Shown here: positions 8,297 to 16,419 of the stretch, in pieces
Layout of the letters: each line of letters starts with the position of its first letter
Position numbering within the stretch: the stretch's first letter is position 1
Source: Streptomyces sp. SKN60
GTDB taxonomy: Bacteria; Actinomycetota; Actinomycetes; Streptomycetales; Streptomycetaceae
Assembly (NCBI RefSeq): GCF_026236535.1
Contig: NZ_JAHTMW010000003.1
Coordinates: 248,001-312,000 of the forward strand
DNA: 64,000 nucleotides
Direction of reading: 5' to 3'
The notes under the pieces: model-generated
What the model was told of the DNA's origin: nothing
The model's input: only the letters and a program-made list of their open reading frames with translations
The model's database searches: none
Translations under genes and position numbers: made by a program

Positions 8297-9679
8297 CTAT
8301 CCGCTCGGCGGGATGTTCTGGTTGAGGGCGAAGACGTTCCCGGGGTCGTACCGGTCCTTCAGCGCCACCAGGCGGGCGTACTTCTCCGGGCCGAACGAGG
8401 CCCGGAGCCGGGCGCCCTCGTCCGGGCAGATGAAGTTGGGCACCGAGGTGCCGGTCGTCCACGGCCGCATCGCCGTGTGGAAGCCGCGCGCCCAGTCAAT
8501 GTGCCGCTCGCGCCCCTCGTGGCCCCACCAGACGGTCAGACAGAAGTACACCCACTTCACGGGCGGGGTGGCGAGGGCCATGGCGCCGGCGTCCAGGCGG
8601 TCCATCTCGCCGCCGAGCGGGCAGAAGATGACCTGGGTCATGGGCGCGGTGACCGACTCGGCCTGTGCGATCGCCGTGTCGAGGGCCTCGTCCGGCAGCT
8701 CCGGCAGATAGTCGATCTTGAAGTACTCGCTGACGCCGGTCGGGGTGCCGTCGTCCAGCATCCGCTGCACGGCGGTGTACGGCATCGGCTGCACCATCCT
8801 GACCAGCGGTTCGCCCCACTCGACGAGCGGCTTCAGGATCTCCTCGCCCCGTGCCGGGTCGCCGATGTACGCGACGATGACGCCGACCGCCGGCTTCCCG
8901 CGGGCCTCCTCGGGGACGAAGTCCTCGGGCGGCGCGGTGATCAGGGCGACGGCCCCGGTGACCTCGTCGGGCGCCTGCTCCAGGAAGTCCCGGTAGAAGC
9001 GGGTGAGCGGCCCGGCGGCCGAGCGCGGGTGCAGCAGCATCCCGGCGTACAGGAGCGGGCCGACCGGATGCAGCCGGAAGCCGAACTCGGTCACCACGCC
9101 GAAGTTCCCGCCGCCGCCCCGCAGGCCCCAGAAGAGGTCGGCGTGCTCCGTCTCGTCGGCGTGCAGGATCCGCCCGTCGGCGGTCACCACCTCGGCGGAC
9201 AGCATGTTCCAGGCCGACGGCCCGTACATCCGCTCCAGCCAGCCCGAGCCGCTGCCCAGGGTCAGCCCCGCGACTCCGGTGTCGGACACCCGGCCGCCGG
9301 TCACGGCGAGGCCGGACTCCTGTGTGGCGGCGTCCAGTTCACCCCAGGTGAGACCGGCCCCGAAGCGCCCGGTGCGGGCCTCGGTGTCGATCTCCACCCG
9401 CTTCATCGGGCCGGTGTCGACGACGATCCCGCCCTCGCAGGAGGCGAAGCCGGCGGTGGCGTGCCCGCCCCCGCGCACCGAGACCCCGAGGCTGTTCTCG
9501 CGGGCGTACCGGAGCGCCGCCCGCACGTCCTGCGGGCTCGTGCAGCGGGCGACCAGGGACGGATGCTGGTCGTGGTCCCGGTTGAAGCACCGGCGGGCGG
9601 TCTCGTACCCGGCGTCGGCGGGCCCGATCAGCTCGCCCTGGAAGCCCGGAATCCGCGGAGCGGGTCGTGTGGTGGTCAT
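8297..9679 (-). CDS. FAD-binding oxidoreductase, berberine-bridge/PCMH type
   Basis: A 460-aa flavoprotein. Residues about 35-205 are the FAD-binding PCMH fold: SVRGGGHATAG carries the His that usually bonds covalently to FAD, and VSDTGVAGLTLGSGSGWL replaces the second, Cys-containing attachment loop (no Cys there), so single-point attachment is expected. The C-terminus has the BBE signature YDPGNVFALNQN. Such enzymes oxidise sugars, alcohols or secondary metabolites using oxygen. No signal peptide is visible and it has no obvious operon partner, so the substrate cannot be named. Confidence 0.9.
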   Translation of the reverse strand: MTTTRPAPRIPGFQGELIGPADAGYETARRCFNRDHDQHPSLVARCTSPQDVRAALRYARENSLGVSVRGGGHATAGFASCEGGIVVDTGPMKRVEIDTEARTGRFGAGLTWGELDAATQESGLAVTGGRVSDTGVAGLTLGSGSGWLERMYGPSAWNMLSAEVVTADGRILHADETEHADLFWGLRGGGGNFGVVTEFGFRLHPVGPLLYAGMLLHPRSAAGPLTRFYRDFLEQAPDEVTGAVALITAPPEDFVPEEARGKPAVGVIVAYIGDPARGEEILKPLVEWGEPLVRMVQPMPYTAVQRMLDDGTPTGVSEYFKIDYLPELPDEALDTAIAQAESVTAPMTQVIFCPLGGEMDRLDAGAMALATPPVKWVYFCLTVWWGHEGRERHIDWARGFHTAMRPWTTGTSVPNFICPDEGARLRASFGPEKYARLVALKDRYDPGNVFALNQNIPPSG

Positions 9680-9823
9680 GGCGCTGGTCCCTGCTGAGCC
9701 GTCGATGACGGCCGTACGGCCACGACCGCCTGCGCTACGCCGTCAGTATGCGACCGGACCCACCGGTAGGCGATTCGGCGCCGGGCCCGGCCGCGGCGCC
9801 CCGCCGCAGCGCCCCGCCCCGGC

Positions 9824-9860
9824 GTCCGGCGCCGGCCGGTGCTCCCGGCCGGCGGCGGAC
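9824..9860 (-). terminator. GC-rich hairpin downstream of the copper oxidase gene
   Basis: Inverted repeat with arms 9824-9839 and 9845-9860: 5 bp, one G/G mismatch, then 10 bp, with a 5-nt loop. It begins 16 nt beyond the minus-strand stop at 9876. There is no T-tract, as is common for terminators in this genus. Confidence 0.55.
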
Positions 9861-9875
9861 GCCGCTGTCGTACCG

Positions 9876-12425
9876 TCAGGAGACGGTGAGGAACCGGGCG
9901 GTGCTCGGCACCCCTTGGGCGTCCAGGGCGAAGAGCATGTAGGTGCCCGGCAAAACCACGCCCCGGTCGGCCGGGATGGACACCGTGTACGTACCGGCGC
10001 CCGTGGCCGTGGAGGCCAGCGGGACCCGTCGCTGGTCGTTGTCCGTGGAGTGGGTCGCGGCCGCGGCCCGCATCAGGACGAAGGAGGCCACCGGCCCGCC
10101 GGTGGTGACGGCGAGCGAGCTGCCCGCGGCGGCCCGGGGCGGCACTCCGCCGGTGATGGCGGGCCGCGGCTTGGGCGTGCCGTCCGGGTTGAGCAGGTAC
10201 GGCGGTGTGAACACGGCCCCGTCGGCGTGGTTGGTGGCGCAGTCGCCGCACAGGCCGCCGCCGCCGGAGAAGATCCGTCCGTCGGGCAGCAGGTTCGCCA
10301 CGCTGTGGTAGTTGCGCGGGATGGCCATGGTGGCGAGCGGGGTGAAGCGTCCGGTCGCCGGGTCCCACAGCTCGGGGGTCAGCACGGAGGTGGCGTCGCT
10401 GAAGGGCACGGGGTACGCCTGCCCGCCGAACACGGCGACCTTGCCGTCGGGCAGGACGACGCTGTTGCCGAAGGAGCGGGCGTAGCCCATGTCGCCCGTG
10501 CGTGCGCTCCGGACCCCGCTGCCGTCGATGCTCACCGTGTACGCGCGCCGGGTGGCGGGGGTCTTCTCGTACGCGGGCGAGCCGCCCAGGGTGAGCAGTT
10601 TGCCGATGTCGTACGCGACGGCGTTGCCGTTCATGGCGTCGTCGCTGTCGGCCCGGGTGCCGGCGGAGGCGATGCTCCCGTTGCCGGCGGTCGTGATCCA
10701 GTTCATCCGCTTGCTCGGGCCCAGCTGGAGCACCTTGCCGCCCGAGGTGGCGTACAGCCACATGTGGTTGTCGGCGCGGTAGGCGCCGGCCGGGTCGGCC
10801 GTGAGGGCGGGGGCGGCGGGGACGCCGGGGAGCTTGCGCCAGGTGCGGGTGTCCGGGGACCAGACCTCGCCGGCCTTGTCGCCCGTGGCGCCGCTCCAGG
10901 ATCCGCCGAGGACGAAGGCCTCGCCGGTGGAGAGCAGGGTCATGGCCTGGTAGCCGCGGGCGATGTTCATGCTGGTGGTCGCGGACCAGGCGTCGGTGGC
11001 CGGGTCGTAGATGCTCGCCTTCTCCGCGTTGCTGCCGCCGGTGACCAGGACCCGGCCGTCGGCGAGCATCGCTATGCCCGGGCAGAACATGTCGTGGCCG
11101 GTGTTGTCGATCCGGCGCTGGGTCACCTTGCCCGTCTTCAGGTCCAGGATCGCGGTCTGGGTGTAGCCGTTGCTGCCGCCGAAGCGGTCGACCGCGTACG
11201 CCGACCAGGCCAGGAGCTTGTCGCCCGGCAGGACCGCGGTGGCCACCGGCACCAGGGGGAAGCCGGTGATCCGGCTCCACGTGCCGTGGACGGCGGGGTC
11301 GGCCGGTCCGCTGAGGCGTATCTCGGCGGCGGAGGTCCAGGGCCCGCGGTTGCCGGCCTCGGTGCTCACGGTCAGGCGTATGTAGCGGGCGTTGGCGGCG
11401 CGGATGAAGGTGGCGGTCTTGACGGTGTCGTCGTCGCGCCAGGTGCCGGAGGAGACCGGGGCTCCGAAGGCGGTGCCGTCGGTGCTGGTGGTGACGGTGT
11501 AGGCGCCCGCGCGCCCGTTGGCCTTGTCCTTGCGGGGCTGGTAGACGAGGGCGGAGACCGCGGTCGTGCGGTGCATGTCGACGGTGATGCTGTGCGGCAG
11601 CGGGGCCGGCGTCCCCGACCACCTGCTGTGCCAGATCGTGGTGGCGTCGCCGTCGAGGACGTTGACCGCGCGGCCGTTCTCCTTGAGGGTCTCCTCGTCG
11701 CTCGCCGTGGCCGTCCACCCGGTCCGGGGCAGATCGACGGTGGCCGCCGGGGTTCCGGGGTCGCCGAGCAGGTTGAGCTCCGCGGCGGAGCTCCACGGGC
11801 CGCGGTTGCCGGCCTCGGTGAGGGCGGTGAGCCGGACGAACCGCGCGCCCTGCGGGGCGAATCCGAGGGTCTTGGCGCCGGCGTCGTCCGCGAGGGTGCC
11901 CGTGGCGACCGGGTTCCCCCAGTTCCGGCCGTCGACGCTCACGCTGATGCTGTACTCACCGACCCGCCCGTTGGCCTTGTCGGTGCGGGGCTGGTAGACG
12001 AGCGCCGAGACCACCGTCGTACGGTGCATGTCGACGGTGATGCTGTGCGGCAGCGGGGCCGGCGTCCCCGACCACCTGCTGTGCCAGATCGTGGTGACGC
12101 TGCCGTCGAGGACGTTGACCGCGCGGCCGTTCTCCTTGAGGGTCTCCTCGTCGCTCGCCGTGGCCGTCCACCCGGTCCGGGCGAGCACGGGAGCCGTCGG
12201 CTCCATCGCGTTCGCCGGGGCGATGCCGTGGTGCGGCGACTGCTGCGCGGTCTGCTGGTCGAAGGGCACGGGCGCCGGTGGCGGGGTCGGGCCGTGACCG
12301 CCGGGCCCCGGGCTCGCCATGCCCAGCCAGGGGGTGAGCCCGACGAGCAGCGAGCCGAGGGCGAAGGCTATGAGCAGAGGGGAGCGCCGGAGCGCTCCGG
12401 ATATGGCGCGCATACGTCTGGACTG
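9876..12425 (-). CDS. Secreted galactose-oxidase-type copper radical oxidase with tandem discoidin domains
   Basis: An 849-aa protein if the TTG start 5 nt after AGGAGG is used; ATG at 12413 is the alternative. Order: signal/anchor segment (residues about 15-40), two F5/8 type C (CBM32-like) domains at about 84-222 and 235-373, a kelch propeller, and a C-terminal DUF1929 domain. The copper radical site is complete by motif: DMFCPG (thioether Cys), RGYQAM (cross-linked Tyr), GGSWSG (stacking Trp), RNYHSVA (axial Tyr and His) and AATHSTDNDQR (His). Expected chemistry is oxidation of a primary alcohol or aldehyde to aldehyde or acid plus hydrogen peroxide outside the cell. Unlike the Streptomyces GlxA oxidase, no cellulose-synthase-like gene is adjacent. 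The discoidin domains should bind a glycan. Confidence 0.9.
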   Translation of the reverse strand, partial: QSRRMRAISGALRRSPLLIAFALGSLLVGLTPWLGMASPGPGGHGPTPPPAPVPFDQQTAQQSPHHGIAPANAMEPTAPVLARTGWTATASDEETLKENGRAVNVLDGSVTTIWHSRWSGTPAPLPHSITVDMHRTTVVSALVYQPRTDKANGRVGEYSISVSVDGRNWGNPVATGTLADDAGAKTLGFAPQGARFVRLTALTEAGNRGPWSSAAELNLLGDPGTPAATVDLPRTGWTATASDEETLKENGRAVNVLDGDATTIWHSRWSGTPAPLPHSITVDMHRTTAVSALVYQPRKDKANGRAGAYTVTTSTDGTAFGAPVSSGTWRDDDTVKTATFIRAANARYIRLTVSTEAGNRGPWTSAAEIRLSGPADPAVHGTWSRITGFPLVPVATAVLPGDKLLAWSAYAVDRFGGSNGYTQTAILDLKTGKVTQRRIDNTGHDMFCPGIAMLADGRVLVTGGSNAEKASIYDPATDAWSATTSMNIARGYQAMTLLSTGEAFVLGGSWSGATGDKAGEVWSPDTRTWRKLPGVPAAPALTADPAGAYRADNHMWLYATSGGKVLQLGPSKRMNWITTAGNGSIASAGTRADSDDAMNGNAVAYDIGKLLTLGGSPAYEKTPATRRAYTVSIDGSGVRSARTGDMGYARSFGNSVVLPDGKVAVFGGQAYPVPFSDATSVLTPELWDPATGRFTPLATMAIPRNYHSVANLLPDGRIFSGGGGLCGDCATNHADGAVFTPPYLLNPDGTPKPRPAITGGVPPRAAAGSSLAVTTGGPVASFVLMRAAAATHSTDNDQRRVPLASTATGAGTYTVSIPADRGVVLPGTYMLFALDAQGVPSTARFLTVS
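11569..11730. repeat. Duplicated discoidin-domain segment, copy 2 (C-terminal domain)
   Basis: About 160 bp nearly identical to 12022-12183, offset by exactly 453 nt (151 codons). The two copies differ at only a few positions, whereas the flanking halves of the two discoidin domains have diverged. This indicates a recent in-frame duplication or ongoing gene conversion. Confidence 0.85.
12022..12183. repeat. Duplicated discoidin-domain segment, copy 1 (N-terminal domain)
   Basis: Partner of 11569-11730. It encodes the same WTATASDEETLKENGRAVNV to HSITVDMHRTT block in the first discoidin domain. Confidence 0.85.
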
Positions 12426-12591
12426 CAATCGGACCTCCTGGGGCCAACCGTGCACCGCTACGGGCCCCTAGAAGATAGGCCAAACCGCCCCAACTCGACC
12501 GCAGAACAGCGGAGTTGACGCGAACTCGCATCTGGCCGTACGGGCCACCGCCCGCGCCGCACCCCCGACCCCCGGTCCCGACCCCGGAAAC

Positions 12592-12635
12592 GGTCGAGGG
12601 GCCGTTTCAGATTTCTCTGAAACGGCCCCTCGACC
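12592..12635 (-). terminator. Perfect 20-bp hairpin terminator after tRNA-Pro
   Basis: Arms 12592-12611 and 12616-12635 pair without a mismatch around a TTTC loop. It lies 16 nt past the 3' end of the tRNA gene on the minus strand and, with the AT-rich upper stem, is one of the clearest terminator-like hairpins in the window. Confidence 0.85.
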
Positions 12636-12650
12636 AACGACTCTTCCGAG

Positions 12651-12724
<74 letters not shown>

Positions 12725-12814
12725 TTGCCCGTCTGACCTGGGGTTTCCCCGGCCGAGCGCGCATGAGAACAATACCGCACTTCAGCTCGTGCTCACGAAC
12801 CGTTTTGCGGGTTG

Positions 12815-12834
12815 ACCTCAAGTGGACTTGAGGT
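12815..12834 (+). promoter_or_regulatory. MerR/SoxR-like operator between -35 and -10 of the transketolase pair
   Basis: ACCTCAAGT-GG-ACTTGAGGT is a perfect 9-bp inverted repeat with a 2-nt centre. It is close to the SoxR box consensus CCTCAAGTTAACTTGAGG. A TTGACC -35-like hexamer at 12812-12817 overlaps its left edge, an arrangement usual for MerR-family activators that twist the promoter. A downstream start near 12846-12850 would leave almost no leader before the ATG at 12850. Confidence 0.7.
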
Positions 12835-12849
12835 AGCACGGTGTGGTGC

Positions 12850-13548
12850 ATGACGAACACGACGTACACGACACCGCACATCGACCGGCTGCAGCGGCTC
12901 ATGGGGCTGATGACCGGGGACGAGAAGCACTCGACGGCCGCCACCTCGACGCTCGACGCTCTGTGGGTGCTGTACGACCGGGTGCTGCGGGTGACGCCGG
13001 AGAGGGCCGGGGACCCGGGCCGGGACCGGTTCCTGCTGTCGAAGGGGCACGGGCCCATGGCGTACTACGCGGTCCTCGCCGACAAGGGGTTCGTCGACGA
13101 GGACGCCCTGAGCGGGTTCGGCGGGTACACGTCGATCCTCGGGCACCACCCGGACCGGACCCTGGTGCCGGGGGTGGAGATCGGAAGCGGGTCGCTGGGG
13201 CACGGGCTGCCATTGGCCGTGGGGACCGTGCTCGGGCTGCGGGCGCAGGGGCTGGCCGAGCCGAAGGTGTGGGTGCTGATCGGGGACGCCGAGCTGGACG
13301 AGGGGAGCAACCACGAGGCGCTCGCCTATGCCGGGCCCGCCGGCCTGGAGCAGCTGCACACGCTGGTGATCGACAACGGTTCCGCCACCTACGGCTGGCC
13401 GGGCGGGATCGCCTCGCGGTTCGCGGCGGCCGGCTGGTCCGCCGAGACGGTCGACGGGCGGGACCACGAGGCGCTGTACGCCGCCTTCACCGCCCCGCAC
13501 CCCGGGCGGCCGCGCGCGGTCGTCGCCCGGGTCGAGCCCAAGCACTGA
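12850..13548 (+). CDS. Transketolase-like subunit, N-terminal (thiamine diphosphate-binding) half
   Basis: A 232-aa protein corresponding to the TPP-binding half of transketolase. LLSKGHGPMAYYAVLADKGF, GSGSLGHGLPLAVG and GDAELDEGSNHEA...DNGS are the cofactor and Mg2+ motifs. The catalytic pyrimidine-binding half is the next gene, 55 nt downstream; such split transketolases assemble as A2B2. GTG at 12841 with GAGG upstream is an alternative start, but ATG at 12850 fits a leaderless transcript from the SoxR-like promoter. The substrate is unknown; no pentose phosphate genes are nearby. Confidence 0.85.
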   Translation: MTNTTYTTPHIDRLQRLMGLMTGDEKHSTAATSTLDALWVLYDRVLRVTPERAGDPGRDRFLLSKGHGPMAYYAVLADKGFVDEDALSGFGGYTSILGHHPDRTLVPGVEIGSGSLGHGLPLAVGTVLGLRAQGLAEPKVWVLIGDAELDEGSNHEALAYAGPAGLEQLHTLVIDNGSATYGWPGGIASRFAAAGWSAETVDGRDHEALYAAFTAPHPGRPRAVVARVEPKH

Positions 13549-13603
13549 CCTCCCCACCAGACCGGCAGACCAGCAGACTCGGCCACACCAGGAGAAATCC
13601 GTC

Positions 13604-14497
13604 ATGGACACCATGCGCGACCGTTTCATCGCCACCACCACCCGCCTGCTCGACGAGGATCCCCGGCTCGCGCTCGTCCTCGCCGAGATCAGCAGGGACG
13701 GCTTCGGGCCGGCCCTGGCGCGGCACCCCGAGCGCGCGATCAACGTCGGGATCCGGGAGCAGCTGCTGATCGGCGTCGGCGGCGGGATCGCACTGACCGG
13801 GCTGCGGCCGATCATGCACACCTTCGCGTCGTTCCTGGTGGAGCGGCCCTTCGAGCAGCTGAAGCTGGACTTCGGGCACCAGGGCACGCACGGGGTGCTG
13901 GTCAGCGCGGGCGGCTCGTACGACTGGCCGGCCGGCGGCTTCACCCATATGTCGCCGGGCGACGTGGCGCTGATGGACACCCTGGACGGCTGGACCGTGC
14001 AGGTGCCGGGGCACCCGGACGAGGCGGAGACGCTGCTGCGGCGGGCGGCCGCGAGCGACGAGTCGGTGTACGTACGCCTGTCGGCGCACGCGAACGCCTC
14101 GGCGCAGCCGCTCGCCGGGGACGGCTTCGGCGTGCTGCGCGAGGGCTCGCGCGGGGTGGTCGTGGCGGTGGGGCCGATGCTGGACGCGGTGCTCGCCGCG
14201 ACCGAGGGGCTCGACGTGACGGTGCTGTACGCGACGACCGTGCGGCCCTTCGACGGCGCCGCGCTGCGCCGGGCGGTCGCCGGGGCGCGGCCGGACGTGG
14301 TGCTCGTGGAGCCGTATCTCGCGGGGACGTCGACGGGCGCCGCGAACGACGCGCTCGCCGAGGTGCCGCACCGGGTGCTCGGGCTCGGCATCGGGCGGCG
14401 CGAGCTGCGGCGTTACGGCACGGTGGACGAGCACCTGGCCGGGCAGGGCCTGGACCCGGCGAGCCTGCGGGCCCGGATCGGCGCCTTCCTGCGCTGA
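13604..14497 (+). CDS. Transketolase-like subunit, C-terminal (pyrimidine-binding) half
   Basis: A 297-aa protein with the pyrimidine-binding domain (INVGIREQLLIGVGGGIALTGLRPIMHTFASFLVERPFEQ: the conserved Glu is in IREQ) and a C-terminal transketolase domain (VVAVGPMLDAVLAA...DVVLVEPYLAG). ATG follows a GGAG site (CAGGAGAAATCCGTC). It pairs with the upstream half to make one active site at the interface. Related split enzymes include DXS-like and secondary-metabolite transketolases; the hopanoid locus in this window lacks the dxs copy found in S. coelicolor, but this pair is too short and lacks DXS features to replace it. Confidence 0.85.
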   Translation: MDTMRDRFIATTTRLLDEDPRLALVLAEISRDGFGPALARHPERAINVGIREQLLIGVGGGIALTGLRPIMHTFASFLVERPFEQLKLDFGHQGTHGVLVSAGGSYDWPAGGFTHMSPGDVALMDTLDGWTVQVPGHPDEAETLLRRAAASDESVYVRLSAHANASAQPLAGDGFGVLREGSRGVVVAVGPMLDAVLAATEGLDVTVLYATTVRPFDGAALRRAVAGARPDVVLVEPYLAGTSTGAANDALAEVPHRVLGLGIGRRELRRYGTVDEHLAGQGLDPASLRARIGAFLR

Positions 14498-15037
14498 GCC
14501 CCCCCGTATACACAGAGAGGCGTGTGGAGTTCCGGCACCCCGGCGCATACGCCCGCGCACGTTCCGTGACGAACACCGGCCACTCTCCGTCACGACTCCT
14601 CGCACCGCGCAACGCCCCCGCGCGCTCCCCGGGAGCCCCCTCGGGACGGTTCGGCGCGCCGCGGGCAGGACGGCCCCGGTGCCGCCGGCAGGACCGGACG
14701 GGTCCGGAATGCCGCCTCTCAGGTGATCAAGTGCGCTAAGGAATGATCGGTTCCGAGTCCACCGCATATGCCCCTGAAACGCATGCCGTTGGCATGTGGC
14801 AGAAAGTCGACCTTGGCTGATTCAGTCCTGATCGGACCGAGCAGGCCAAGACCACGCGAAACACAGTCAGAAACAAACGTCAACCGTTCCGGTTTCGGAC
14901 AAACTTGGTGTCGATATTGATCCACCCCGTAAAGATCAACACCATGAAGTGGTCGGCCTGTTCGGGACGGGATCACTGCCGATGTTCCACCTGTTCGGAC
15001 CACTCGACGAGCAGGCGTTTCGTAGGGAGGGACTCGT
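14498..15037. other. 540-nt gap with two inverted repeats before the acyl-CoA dehydrogenase-like gene
   Basis: No convincing gene. The right half (about 14720-15000) is less G+C-rich than its surroundings and holds the palindrome CATGCC-GTT-GGCATG at 14782-14796 and the inverted repeat TGGTGTCGAT / ATCAACACCA (9 of 10 matching) at 14906-14944. A good ribosome site (GGGAGGGACTCGT) precedes ATG 15038. This looks like a regulated promoter region. Confidence 0.5.
14906..14944. promoter_or_regulatory. Inverted repeat, possible operator
   Basis: Arms 14906-14915 and 14935-14944 match at 9 of 10 positions with a 19-nt spacer, about 95 nt upstream of the ATG at 15038. The binder is unknown; no regulator gene is adjacent. 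Confidence 0.35.
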
Positions 15038-16246
15038 ATGGACGGCTACTTCAGCAGCCGACTGCATCATCAGCTCCGGGAGACGGTGCGGGACTTCGCA
15101 GAGCGTGAGGTCCGGCCACGGATACCGGAGATGGAGGCGTCCCGCACGGTGCACCACGAGCTGTCCAAGCTGATCGCCGAACAGGGCTGGCTGGGCGCGA
15201 CTATCGGCCACGAGTACGGCGGCATGAACGCCGGCCATCTGGCCAAGACGATCATCATCGAGGAGCTCGCCCGGGTCAGCGGCGCGATGGGTGCCATGGT
15301 CCAGGCCTCGCAGCTGGGCACCGCCAAGATCGTGCACTTCGGCAGCGACGAGCAGCGCAAGACCTGGCTTCCGGCCATCGCGGCCGGCGACTGCCTGCCG
15401 ACCATCGCGGTCACCGAGTACGAGTCCGGCGGCCACGTCCTCGGCATGGAGGCGAACGCGGTCCGCGACGGGGACGACTACATCCTCAACGGCCGCAAGG
15501 TCTATGTCGGCAACAGCCACGTCGGCGACCTGCACGGCGTGGTCGTCCGGACCGGCCCCGGCTCCAAGGGACTCACCGCCTTCCTGGTGGAGTCCGACCG
15601 CCCCGGCTTCCGCACCGGCCCGCAGCAGCCCGCCATGGGTCTGCACGGCTTCAGCTTCGGCGAGCTCATCTTCGAGAACTGCCGGGTGCCGGCCGCGAAC
15701 CGGCTCGGCAACGAGGGCGACGGCCTCTCCGTCGCGTACTCCTCCAGCGTGCTCTACGGCCGCGCCAACCTCACCGCCGTCTCGCTCGGCATCCACCAGG
15801 CGATCCTGGAGGAGACCACCCGCTTCGCCACCGAGCGCATCCGCTACGGCAAGCCGCTCGCCGAACTCCCCACGGTGAAGCTGAAGCTGGGCCAGATGCA
15901 GTCGCGGCTCATGACCGCCCGGCTCGCCGCGTACCACGCGGTGCACCTGCTCGACCAGGGCATGTCCTGCGACACCGAGCTGATGAACGCCAAGCTGGTC
16001 AACGTCGAGTCGGCGATCGACTCCGGGCGCAGCGCCATGGAGATCCACGCGGCCGCCGGCCTGTACACCGACCGGCCGATCGAGCGCTACCTCCGCGACG
16101 CGCACCACATCTTCGCGCCCGCGGGCACCTCCGACATCCAGCTCCTCCGGCTCGCCGAGGTCGCCCTCGGCCAGGACAAGGGCAGTTGGTCGGAGCGACT
16201 CTCCGAGGTGGTCCGCATGCAGCCCATGGAGCCGGCGCACGCCTGA
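15038..16246 (+). CDS. Acyl-CoA dehydrogenase-like flavoprotein lacking the usual catalytic Glu
   Basis: A 402-aa protein with the full acyl-CoA dehydrogenase fold: N-terminal helices, the middle domain IAVTEYESGGHVLG (canonical TEPxAGSD changed), ERIRYGKPLAELPTVK, and the C-terminal RYLRDAHHIFAPAGTSDIQLLRL. In typical members the last motif is YEGTSEIQ, whose Glu is the catalytic base; here that position falls in APAGTSDI, so the base is absent or elsewhere. It stands alone after a 540-nt control region. Similar proteins in actinomycete secondary metabolism act on ACP- or CoA-bound or other substrates. Activity is uncertain; FAD binding is likely. Confidence 0.8.
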   Translation: MDGYFSSRLHHQLRETVRDFAEREVRPRIPEMEASRTVHHELSKLIAEQGWLGATIGHEYGGMNAGHLAKTIIIEELARVSGAMGAMVQASQLGTAKIVHFGSDEQRKTWLPAIAAGDCLPTIAVTEYESGGHVLGMEANAVRDGDDYILNGRKVYVGNSHVGDLHGVVVRTGPGSKGLTAFLVESDRPGFRTGPQQPAMGLHGFSFGELIFENCRVPAANRLGNEGDGLSVAYSSSVLYGRANLTAVSLGIHQAILEETTRFATERIRYGKPLAELPTVKLKLGQMQSRLMTARLAAYHAVHLLDQGMSCDTELMNAKLVNVESAIDSGRSAMEIHAAAGLYTDRPIERYLRDAHHIFAPAGTSDIQLLRLAEVALGQDKGSWSERLSEVVRMQPMEPAHA

Positions 16247-16312
16247 GCCGCGCCTGAGCCGCGCCTGAAACGCGCCGGAACCGCGGCCGCCGGGAAGGCC
16301 GGTGGAACGAGC

Positions 16313-16353
16313 GGTGCCCCGGGTTCCGGCGAAACAGCCGGACCCGGGGCACC
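16313..16353. terminator. Bidirectional hairpin between convergent genes
   Basis: GGTGCCCCGGG...CCCGGGGCACC outer stem (11 bp), a single bulged T, and a CCGGC/GCCGG inner stem around GAAACA. It lies between the acyl-CoA dehydrogenase-like stop (16246) and the minus-strand GAF gene stop (16420). Confidence 0.75.
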
Positions 16354-16419
16354 CCCGCGCGGGGGCCGCAGGAGCCGCCCGCCAGACAGGCCGTCAGAAC
16401 AGGCCGTCAGCACAGGCGG

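Noticed and set aside
9003..12518. An 1171-residue open frame on the plus strand
   Set aside because: It is antisense to the FAD oxidoreductase and copper oxidase genes, both of which have clear domains and motifs.
13604..14497. The transketolase pair as a replacement DXS for the hopanoid pathway
   Set aside because: The motifs are those of ordinary split transketolases, and the two genes are far from the hopanoid locus. DXS identity is not supported.
14719..15003. A 94-codon ORF on the minus strand in the gap before the acyl-CoA dehydrogenase-like gene
   Set aside because: Amino-acid composition and third-position G+C do not look like a Streptomyces gene, and there is no ribosome site.
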